This document shows positions 33,596-43,689 of a stretch of DNA of 64,000 nucleotides, piece by piece. The stretch comes from Rapana venosa (lineage: Eukaryota > Mollusca > Gastropoda > Neogastropoda > Muricidae): assembly GCA_028751875.1 (NCBI GenBank), contig CM054140.1, forward strand, positions 50,603,214-50,667,213. The letters run 5' to 3'. The notes under the pieces are model-generated. The model had not been told where the DNA came from, searched no databases, and saw only the letters and a program-made list of their open reading frames with translations. The position numbers and the translations under genes were made by a program. The stretch's first letter is position 1. Each line of letters starts with the position of its first letter.

Positions 33596-34558
33596 CCCAA
33601 CTCATCGAATTTTCGACGGTTTGGGGGGGGGTACGGAAAAAACAAAATACCCCCATCGTCCCCTAAGGGGGAAAAAAAGCACCCCTTTATGGTGGGGCAA
33701 AAATGACAAAATAAGAAAAATCTCCGTGGTGGCTCGAAGCCCGCCCCAGAAACGAAAATTGAATTTTAAAAACCCTTTTGGGTTTTTCCCGCTGTTTGAT
33801 TGCAAAGATTTTGGGGATCCAGGTCGATCGTGGATGCTTATTCTGTATTATGGTGTTAGTAGTGGACGGGGTCAAAAGGAATCAGTCAGCCAACGAATCG
33901 CTTCATTAATCGAAAATGAATCAGCTAAGGGCTTGCTTCCTCATCTAATGGGCTAGGCTTTATTAGTTGTATTTGGCCGACAGGTTGTGCCATTAGGCTG
34001 GTAATATAAAACAGATCTACTGTGGACGTTGCTTGTTGTTGGGCGTTCTTCAGCTTGATGCTATAGAGGTCACCCAAAATACGCACTGGGAATCATCGTG
34101 ATACTCATCGGTGCACATCAGAAAAGAAGATTGATGTCAGATTGTTTTGAGTACCTCACCATGTACGCAACCATACTCTGCCTACAGAGGATTATTCCCC
34201 CCTGAATGGACAAACGGACTGTTAAGCTGAGACCTTGTTAGTAGAAAAGCAATCTCTACACAACACTTCAAGCACAACAACCAGTCGGATGCCTCGCCTG
34301 CATTGGCCAGGAACAACTGAGCGTCTTCTTCATAAGCGCATGGAGTGTAGTGCTGGGTTGGTTTTATGTACCGTCTCCAGCCTGGGCTACATCTTTAAAC
34401 AGTGCTCCCTACAGCGAGAAAGGGGCTAAAGCCACTACGTGAGAAGGTTTTAATTTCAGACCTTTGAGGTTTTTGGTTGTTGTAAATAAGAGAGTACGCC
34501 AGATCAAAGAGCAACATTTCCATTTCTAGCTTCAAAGAACACAGGTCATGTTGTACAG
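33596..34558. other. Unannotated DNA
   Basis: Quality recovers near 33830. No gene recognised. A short block near 34034-34085 resembles 163-215 and 34875-34935. Confidence 0.45.

Positions 34559-34643
<85 letters not shown>
34559..34643. repeat. (GA)n microsatellite
   Basis: About 42 GA units with one extra G. Confidence 0.97.
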
Positions 34644-34645
<2 letters not shown>

Positions 34646-35160
34646 CGACGTATGAGCATATAATTCACATGTATGTCTGATTCTGTGTGTATCTGACTTG
34701 CGATTTCGACATGTCTTTCCCAATCACAATCACAATGTCTGGTCTTGCCTTGGAAAAGAACTGGGTTGCAAGGTCTGGTTGGTTTGGGGTGTTTTTACTT
34801 TTGGAGCCAATGCTCGCAAATTGTAATGTTTTCTTTCTTGGATATCGTACAGCTCTATACTATATAATATGTCATTGTTAATGTCGGGCGCTCCTCATCT
34901 TAACAGCCTGGGGGGTCACCCAGAATGATTATGCACCTTGCCTCACCCATTCCACCAGGGAGTCACTGCCAGACCGTCACGTCAGTACACACGGGATGGG
35001 AAGTGTGCCTGTGCTTATGACTGCGTCAAGCAGGCCTACCTCGCTGTGTTTTCCCAGGCCCTCTTTTCCTCTCCTGCTTTCCTCTCTTCAGTGCTGTGAT
35101 CACGCCTTTGGATGTAGAGCTTTTCATGCGCTGTGTAAATCTTGCATTTATTTATATCGT
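34644..35160. other. Unannotated DNA
   Basis: No gene recognised; it contains one of three similar short blocks at 34875-34935. Confidence 0.45.
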
Positions 35161-35250
35161 AGTGTAGTGCAGTGCAGTGCAGTGCAATGCAGGGCAGGGC
35201 AGGGCAGAGCAGAGCAGAGCAGTGCAGTGCAGTGCAGTGCAGTGCAGTAT
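35161..35250 (+). repeat. GTGCA/GGGCA/GAGCA pentamer array
   Basis: About 18 five-base units in homogenised blocks: GTGCA, then GGGCA, then GAGCA, then GTGCA again. It abuts the dispersed repeat at 35255. Confidence 0.93.
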
Positions 35251-35254
35251 TTAA

Positions 35255-35371
35255 CAGAAAATGATCCGAATAGTTTCAATGGCTTCAGTTTCATAATGAC
35301 CTTTTTCATTCCTGTGCACAGAGCAAATACAACGAGGCTTTCTACAGCTGAAATGAACGTCAGTGTAGTAG
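35255..35371. repeat. Dispersed 115-bp repeat, copy 2
   Basis: Colinear with 19255-19370 (TTTCAATGGCTTC, TGACCTTTT, CACAGAGCAAA, GCTGAAAT). On the minus strand it is followed directly by the TGCAC pentamer array, which could be its tail. Confidence 0.7.
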
Positions 35372-35413
35372 CTTCTTTTCCCCCTAGCCATGCATACTTC
35401 CTCCTCTCCCCTT

Positions 35414-35437
35414 CCCCCCCCCCCCCCCCCCCCCCCT
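35414..35437. repeat. Poly-C run
   Basis: About 24 consecutive C residues. Confidence 0.9.
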
Positions 35438-35670
35438 GTTGATCAACTTTAAACCTGACACAGCCCATAGGCTCTTGGTTAAGTTGTTAACTCACCGGAA
35501 TCATTTTTTTTCTTTTCCCCCCCAAGTCATTTTTTTCGTGTTGTCTTTTTTCATTCTTGTTTCCTCCTTCTCTTCGCCATTTTCCCTTCTGCTTTTTAAA
35601 AATATCCTACTTCTTTTTTATCATTCTCTCTCTTCTTCCCAATCTCCCCCTTCTCCTTTTATTTCCTCTT

Positions 35671-35723
35671 CACCACCACCACCACCACCACCACCACCAC
35701 CACCACCACCACCACCACCACCC
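35671..35723. repeat. (CAC)n trinucleotide microsatellite
   Basis: About 17 CAC units followed by CAT/GTC-type triplets to about 35790. Confidence 0.95.
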
Positions 35724-35799
35724 ACCATCATCATCATTGCTGTCGTTGTTGTCATCGACGTCGTTATCATTAGCATCAATGTCATCATCATCAGTTTCA

Positions 35800-36267
35800 T
35801 TGTCACTATCAACTTCTTCTTCTCCCTCTCTTCTATCCTCCTTCTCTGCCTCTTTTCTTCCTCTTTCCTCTTCACCTCTGTTTTGAAAACTCAACGCACT
35901 GAACAGAGCAAGTCAGACTTGCAGCATAGAGTATCAATACTGTGGTGACACATTGTTTTCAATCATTAATGACAAAAAAGGAAACGTACAAGAGAAGAAG
36001 AAAATAGCAAAGGAATTAAGGAACAGGAAAAAGAGAAAGATGAAGGAAAAAGACCGACAGAACGAAAGGAAAAATATAAAAGAAAGAAAAAAAGAAGAAA
36101 AGATACAAACTTGAGAAGCAATAAACAAAATTCCTCAATGCAAATTAGCGACCCATTTTTTTAATTCCACATCTTCAATATTTATATTTGCATTTATCTC
36201 TTAAGACAAACTTCCATTTATCGGAACAACGTCTCCCCTTTCAAACTCAGAAAAAATGAATAAACCG
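35800..36267. other. Unannotated pyrimidine- then purine-rich DNA
   Basis: CT-rich then AG-rich sequence with no recognisable gene. Confidence 0.45.
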
Positions 36268-37569
36268 AAGCTCTCCCGAATGAAAAAAAGACTGCACAAA
36301 GAACTGAAGCCCTCCTGAATTTTTTAAAACTACACAAAGAACTGATGCTTTCCTGACTTAAAAAACCTACACAAAGAACTGAAGCTCTTTCGATTTTAAA
36401 AAATACACAAAGAACTGGAGCTCTCCTGAATTAAAAAAAATTACACAAAGAACTAACGAATGACTACACAATGAACTGAAGCTCCCCTGAATACAAACAA
36501 CCTACACAAAGAACTGAAGTTCTCCTGATTTTAATTATAACTACACAAAGAACTGAAGCTCTTCCGAATTAAAACAAACTACACAAAGAACTGGAGCTCT
36601 CCTGAATAAAAAATACACAAAGAGCTAACGAATGACTACACAATGAACTGAAGCTCTCCTGCATACAAATAACCTACACAATGAACTGAAGCCCTCCTGA
36701 ATTTAATTTAAAATACACAAAGAAGTGGAGCTCTCCTGAATAAAAAAAAAACTACACAAATAACTGAGGCTCTCAGGGATAAACAGCGTTACACACAGAA
36801 CTGAAGCTCTCAGGGATAAACAGCGCTACACACAGAACTGAAGCTCTCAAGGATAAACAGCACTACACAAAGAACTGAAGCTCTCAAGGATAAACAGCAC
36901 TACACAAAGAACTGAAGCTCTCAAGGATAAACAGCACTACACACAGAACTGAAGCTCTCAAGGATAACCAGCACTACACAAAGAACTGAAGCTCTCAAGG
37001 ATAACCAGCACTACACAAAGAACTGAAGCTCTCAAGGATACACAGCACTACACAAAGAACTGAAGCCCTCAAGGATAAACTGCGCTACACACAGAACTGA
37101 AGCTCTCGAGGATAAACAGCGCTACACACAGAACTGAAGCTCTCAAGGATAAACAGCACTACACAAAGAACTGAGGTTCTCAATGATAAACAGCACTACA
37201 CAAAGAACTGAGGTTCTCAAGGATAAACAGCACTACACAAAGAACTGAATCTCTCAAGGATAAACAACGCTACACACAGAACTGAAGCTCTCAAGGATAA
37301 ACAGCACTACACAAAGAACTGAAGCTCTCAAGGATAAACAGCACTACACAAAGAACTGAGGTTCTCAATGATAAACAGCGCAACACACAGAACTGAAACT
37401 CTCAAGGATAAACAGCGCTACACACAGAACTGAAGCTCTCAAGGATAAACAGCACTACACACAGAACTGAAGCTCTCAAGGATAAACAGCGCTACACACA
37501 GAACTGAAGCTCTCAAGGATAAACAACACTACACAAAGAACTGAAGCTCTCAAGGATAAACAACACTAC
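36268..37569 (+). repeat. 37-bp minisatellite, about 35 copies
   Basis: The unit is GAACTGAAGCTCTCAAGGAT plus AAACAGCACTACACAAA. Units right of about 36770 are uniform, with ACACA/ACAAA and GCACT/GCGCT variants. Units to the left are diverged, with CTCCTGAATT and A-rich fillers of variable length. This gradient fits an array homogenised mainly at its right side. Confidence 0.94.
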
Positions 37570-38981
37570 ATATATCCTCTCCTCACCTTCAGGCAAATAG
37601 CATCTGCCATTTTTTATCGGTACAAAATGACTGTTCTGTAGCAAGTATCGTTTTCGTTAACGGGGAAAAACGGGGCAGGACAGGTGAAAACCGAGAACAG
37701 GCCAGGCCAAAAGCAGGAGTGACCATTTGCCGATAGTTGTCACAGTCTGTAGCTGGTTTGGCGGTGAATGGGGTTTGGATCCCCAATCTGGGACACGGGA
37801 AAAGACCAGGAAGACAAACCCCCAAAAATTCTTCAACAAATTCACAAATTTAGGAACTATTAAAAGCCGATGAGATCCTGAAAGATGTATGCCCTATAGC
37901 TGTATGTGACTGGAAATAGAGGAATTCTAGGGTCAAGCATAGCCTGTGATTCAATTAATCTAATTTTCCATCAACGGCTTAACAGTGCACATCACTGTGG
38001 CATGCCATACTGTAAAATCAATATACTATACATTTATCTGAACTACAGTATGCTAATGTTTAGAGTAAACGCTTGTGGAAAACGTTCATATTTTAAAACG
38101 AAAGCATTACATTTATATTTCCCGCATCATTAATACAACTATCGTAACATTACTTTTTATGCATAGCATATTGACAACATAGCCAAAGTACATCAGTATT
38201 GTCCATGTTTAAGAAACAAATAAAACAGAAGAATCACGGGGTAAGTAAAAAACAAACATATTTTGTCTATTATGACGCTGATCAAAATTTTTTTCCTAAC
38301 ATTTGGTTGGTCTCTTAGCCTATCTCCTGCAGATGACTAACTTTTACACACAGCTCCAGACACATTTCAGTAAGAAAGGGTTATTATTTCCAGAGCACGA
38401 AGTAGACATGTGGAAATTTTTGGGCTGTTAAATCAGCTTCGGGAAATAAACGCTGAGTGAAAGAGAACAAGAAAAGGGTGAATAGAAACGATGCTAATAA
38501 ATCAGTGCCGCTTAAAGGTAGGCAGCGCTTAAATTCTACAATCATTCCATTTCATACGCAGTCACGAAGCTCTGCTAGTTCGTGCCACTGGTGCTATCTT
38601 ATCTGATCTTATCATACTTGTCCAACCCTAGTAACTGAATACCTGTCTACAACTCTTCACGTCAGTTCAGGAAGATGAATGCCGGTGTGTAATAAATGTT
38701 TCATGTCATATTAATGCAACACACAACAGCTTGGAAAGACCAAAACAATCATGAGGCAAATTGGCCTTTGGTTTGCAAGGTGAATCTTTTCTTCTCTAAT
38801 GTTTGATACTATATCCTTAAACATTGTTGTTTGTTTGATATTAGTCAACCCGTGGGGATACCAGGGGCTCTTTCACTATAAATAGCGTCCCCACTTTCTG
38901 GAACATGTGTGCTAGAAATATCAGCTTTTCCATCACTCCCTTTGTTTCTGATTTTTCCTTTACCCCCCCCCCCCTCTCCGC

Positions 38982-38983
<2 letters not shown>
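37570..38983. other. Unannotated DNA
   Basis: No gene, RNA or repeat recognised. Minus-strand frames at 37589-37845 have no domain. Confidence 0.45.
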
Positions 38984-39030
<47 letters not shown>

Positions 39031-39052
39031 TCTCTCTCTCTCTCTCTCTCTT
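38984..39052. repeat. (CT)n microsatellite
   Basis: About 34 CT units with one AC interruption. Confidence 0.97.
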
Positions 39053-39589
39053 GCTTATATGCTCCATACCTAACCCATTCTCTTGCCTTTTCCTCCAGCC
39101 ATTCTGTACACTTTTCTAATGAGCTGCCCTGAAGTCTGAATGTGTTAGCTGAAGCCAGCGGGCAGACCTCTTGCAGAGTGACAAGAGGGGCAGAAGACCA
39201 AGCACTACACATTCTACTCAATATGCCCACGCAATTGGCAAGAGAACTTATCAGAACAAGAAGGTATCTAAGGTTTTGATTTCACTAAGAGTGAGTGCAT
39301 ACTGTCTCATACGGTTTACATATTTGGTTTTACTGAAACCCTTTATCCTTACATATCAAAGACAATGACATTTCAGCACCAGGCTATAACTTCATTCACA
39401 GACTGAAAAAGTATAAACAAATTAGTTTAGCTGTTTATATTTGCTACTAAGTCCATAAAACATGATTAAAAGTTTAACATGATTAAAAGTTTAAAACATC
39501 ATGTAGAAACAACTTGGATTGACCTTATAATAAGATAATCCAGACCGCTTTTTATGTTTTTCTACAGAAATCCAAAAGAAAATATTTTA

Positions 39590-39791
39590 ATAATGGATGG
39601 TATTAATAGCAATTACGATGATCTAAAAATGTTATGGGATTTCATTATCGATTTATAACATCAAATAATCAATGGGTACAAGCAATCAAATCCTTCAACT
39701 TCCAACAGTTAATAGCAATGCAAACCTGTATTACAAACATGTCAAAGATACCAACATATCACGTTCTGGCTGCAGTGATCATTTTCCAATA

Positions 39792-39878
<87 letters not shown>

Positions 39879-40350
39879 TTGGTCCAAGTAAGGAGTGAAC
39901 GTCACATCAGCTATAAAACTGTACCTGACATACAATTTTCACCTTTTAATGGTAATATTTTCTTTACAAGACCTTCTAAGATTGCGCTTGAAGGATGCAT
40001 ACCAAATCACTGATCCGAATCGAGTCACTGAATTCTGGTATTGTATTTTATTTTCTATAATGCTTACAATGAAAATGCTCCATTACAAGCTAAAGGGTCA
40101 AATACAAAACTAAACTACCATGGCTAACTGACAAAATACAAAAAAAATATACACCACTGGGATTTTCATCACAAAAAGGTATCAAGATTATTTTTTAAAA
40201 TGTTATTGTATAACTTTACTCTTACGAGCTGAGAAAAATGCGGTATTCTAAAAATCTATAACTAAGACCAATAGGGACAACAAATATGCTTTGGGAAGCT
40301 ACTAATCAGTTTACCAACCAAAGTTTTGTTAAAACTTTAAATATTGGTAT
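39590..40350 (+). pseudogene. Ancient LINE endonuclease-linker remnant
   Basis: Plus-strand frames read SRSGCSDHFPI (about 39755-39790), like the SDH-P element that closes an APE endonuclease domain. After a (TG)n insert comes ERHISYKTVPD, then on a shifted frame DPNRVTEFWYCILFSIML, resembling the linker between endonuclease and reverse transcriptase in several LINEs. There are many stops. It is weakly supported and old; the family is unknown. Confidence 0.45.
39793..39875. repeat. (TG)41 microsatellite
   Basis: A near-perfect TG run inside the LINE remnant at 39590-40350. Confidence 0.97.
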
Positions 40351-40427
40351 TAATATATCTGCTGTTATATTGAATATTCATTTCTAAACTATCGCAGATC
40401 GGGTAATCTTTAATGAAAAATCTAAAG

Positions 40428-42840
40428 TGTTCTCTCTCATCCCTTGGTCGGGACGACCGTTGGGGTACCCGCACGGACGCTGCAAGTGGACCGCAAATGG
40501 TTCTGTCCTGGGCTGTTTTCAGGAGGCTTGGTACAGTGAGGCCGGTCCACTCCTTGATGTTGGATATCCAGCTTTTGCGTGGTCGTCCCTGCCTCCTTGC
40601 TCCTTCCACCATTCCCTGCAGGACTGTCTTTGACAGGCTGTTATGCCTTGTTGTGTGGCCAAACCACTTCAGTTTCCTCCGTTTGACTGTATCTAGCAAT
40701 GGTTCTTGTTTGCCAGCCAGTGCCTCGATCTGCTGCCAGACGTAGTCATTGGTTTTGCGGTCTCTGTAGTGATGTTCAGGATCCGCCTGAGGCACTTCAT
40801 CTCAAAGGCTTGAATGCGACGTTCTAAATCGGCAGTAAGTGTCCATGCTTCACAGCTGTACAAGGCAATGGATGTGACGAGTGCCCTGTAGAGTCTGACC
40901 TTAGTGTGGGTTCTGATGTTGTGGGTTCTCCACACTTTCGCCAGCTTAGTCATGGAGGAGAGTGCCACAGCAAGTCTGATCTTCACCTCTTGTGTGCTCG
41001 TGCCTTCTTTGGTGATGACTGCTCCAAGGTACTTGAAAGTTTCCACCTCCTCTAGTGTCTCGCCACTCATCTTGATGCTGGTGGGAGTGGTCGGTGTGGT
41101 ACTGTTCACTAGGATCTTGCTCTTTTCCGTGCTGATCTCCATACCGTGGGCATTGGCTGATGTTTCCAGTCTGGTGGTGAGATCCTGGAGTTCTCTTCAC
41201 TGCGGCCCTGAGATCAATATTGTCTGCGAATCGAAGATTGCAGACTGGCCTTCCTCCTATTGTGATTGTGGTCTTGAAGCCAAGGAGGGCCTCCTGCATG
41301 ATGTTCTCCAGGAACACGTTGAAAAGAACGGGGGATAGCGGGCAGCCTTGTCGAACTCCAACTTAAGTCCGGAAGAACTCCCCGATTTCTCCACCCATGA
41401 GGACTGCACTGTGGGAGCTGTCATACAGCGCCTGGATGACTTGAATCAGGTCCTCGTCGAAGCTATAGTCTCTCATGACTTGCCACAGAGCTTCTTGCCA
41501 CACTCGATCGAAGGCCTTCTTGAAGTCAATGAAGTTGTTGTAGAGCTGTAGCTGATGTTGGAGATGCTTCTCTAATGAGCATTCTGATGTTGAAGATCTG
41601 CTCGACAGTGCTTCGACCTGGTCTGAATCCTGCCTGTTCTTCTGATAGGATTTCTTCTGCTTGTGGTTTCAGTCTGTTCAAGGCAATGCGTAGCATAACT
41701 TTGCTTGGATGGCTTATCAGACTGATTGTTCTGTAATTTTGGCACTTCTTCAGGTCTCCCTTCTTTGGAAGTGGAACTATGATGGATTGGTCCACTGTTC
41801 AGGCCACTCTTTGCTGGTCCAGATGCGTTGGCAGATGATTGTTAATGCCTTGATCATCTCTGGGCCTCCGTTCTTGATGAGCTCAGCCGGATGTGTCAAT
41901 CCCTGGTGACTTGCCTCCTTTCAGGGATCTTACTGCTTCTTCTACTCTTCCTCCAGCACCTGTGTGCTTCAGGATCTGATGGTCTGGGATCTTGCTCATG
42001 AAGTTTGTTCGGATCAGCCTTCAGCTTTGTAGTTGTACAGGTCTCTGCAATATTCTGTCCATCTCTTCATGATATGGCGCTCTCTGTAAGGACTGACCCC
42101 TCTTTGTCTTCAATAACGGAGGTCTTTGGCTGCTGGGACTTGGTTAGTACCTTGATGGTCTGGTACGCCTCTTTGCTGTCTCCTTTCGCCATTGCCTTCT
42201 CAACCTTGGAGCATTGTTCTGACATCCAGTTCCCCATGGCCTCAGTCATCTTCTTCTTGATTGACCTGTTGACTGTTCTATACTCTTCGGCCGTTTCTGG
42301 GTTTTTATTCTTCACTGGCTTTAGCTCCCTACGTAGGTCGCACAGGTCCAGGATATCGTTGGTAACCCACGGTTGGTTCTTTTTCCTCTCTTTCCCAAGG
42401 ATCTCCAGCGCTGTCTCCTGAATGGTCTTGCTGAAGGTCTCAGTGAGGTTGTTGATGTCATCTTGGAGGAAATTCAATGCTGCAAATCTGCCCCCTATCT
42501 CAGCTTTAAAGATTTCAGCGACTTCGGGGTCCTTCAGCTTTTCCATGTTGAACCGCAAATGGGGATTTCTCTTCTGGTTCTTGGTCTTCAGCTTGATCTG
42601 TAGGGTCATGAGTACCATGTCGTGGTCACTGCCAATATCAGCGCCAGGGAAACTTCTTGTCTGGGCTTTGTTGATGCTCGACTTAAATCGTTTGGGGGCC
42701 AAGATGTAGTCAATCTGGTTATGTGTCTTTCCATTTGGTGAGTGCCACGTCGTTCTTCTTGATGTCTTGTGGGGGTATAAGGTGTTGGCGACAGTAAGAT
42801 TGTGGCTGCTTGCGAATTCCAAAAGTCTGAGACCTCTATC
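40428..42840 (-). mobile_element. RTE-like LINE (element C) with perfect 11-bp TSD
   Basis: A minus-strand LINE bounded by AAAATCTAAAG at 40417-40427 and 42841-42851, which fixes both ends. It is 5'-truncated inside the endonuclease domain. The 3' end carries hairpin GGTC-GTCCC-GACC (plus-strand 40446-40458) followed by AAGGGATGAGAGAG. The same family as element D (43580-46640), with which it shares DRGLRLLEFA, LYPHK-SRRTTWH and IGGRFAALNFL, and as the fragment at 5556-5717. Confidence 0.93.
40432..42838 (-). pseudogene. Element C ORF2 (endonuclease end, RT, C-terminus), broken
   Basis: From the right: RGLRLLEFASSHNLT, NQIDYILAP and GSDHDMVLMT (end of the APE domain); a linker with QPWVTNDILDLCDLRREL; then RT: PLPKKGDLKKCQNYRTISLI (41795 leftward), EEQAGFRPGRSTVEQIFNIR, DFKKAFDRVW (after a frameshift near 41530) and VGVRQGCPLSPVLF (stop just before it, near 41362). 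The catalytic FADD is changed to FADN near 41217-41228, losing a metal-binding aspartate. It ends with FKYLGAVITKEG, LYSCEAWTLTADLERRIQAF, RRKLKWFGHTTRH and SNIKEWTGL. At least four frame breaks. Confidence 0.9.
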
Positions 42841-42851
42841 AAAATCTAAAG

Positions 42852-43579
42852 ATAAGGACTTAAACATTTGAAAGCTCAAAATTATGTCTGAAATTATGAT
42901 TCCATTTACGACTTAAAGGTCTTCACTGCTTTATATCGTCTCAAACAAACAACAACACTCGCGACGTATCGATGGATTAAGACTAAAGACCAAATCTTCA
43001 ATATAAAGCATTATACATACACAAAAATAATAGCGACTGGGCGAGGGAGACGGGGGGGGGGGAGAGGGTGGTGAGCGGCAGGGAGAGGAGGTGCGAATTA
43101 AGGAGAAACTGCACCATAAATACCAATCTTCCTTCCTTTCCAAACAGCATAATGTGTATGCATTTTCACCATGATAAAAAAGCAAAACAAGATAATGTGC
43201 AGTGATACAGTTTACAGAATTATGCAGTATTTCTTAAGCACAACATTACTGGAATATAATCATGATTATAATGATGATACTAAGTTATTATTGTTCAGTA
43301 TAATACTTACAGTTTTCTCAAATTAAAAAAGGTGAAGATTATCCACCTACTATATGTAAATAATATATATATAATATATCATATATATATATATATATCT
43401 ATATATATATATATGTATGTAATATGATAAAATTATCATAGTCTCATCTATATTTCAGTCACGTTGAAACCAGGAAAAAGCGTTTATACGCGATAAGTCA
43501 AATAGTTTAAATGGGTGGATGTTAGAAATAGTTGTGTAGATGTAATAAGTATGTTGAATTCACCACTGACAATACATCC
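42852..43579. other. Unannotated AT-rich DNA
   Basis: No gene recognised; it contains a short G run near 43052 and an AT microsatellite at about 43361-43415. Confidence 0.5.
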
Positions 43580-43689
43580 TCATCATCTTCAGACCCGTGA
43601 CCTTGGCGGTCGTGGGGAGACAAGTGAAAAAGTGACGATGATGTGGTAAGCCCTCACTCATTAATCTGCTCTGCGAGTAGTGGGAGTCA

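Noticed and set aside
37740..37810. tRNA-like B-box words (GGTTTGGATCCCC)
   Set aside because: No matching A box at suitable spacing and no second copy.
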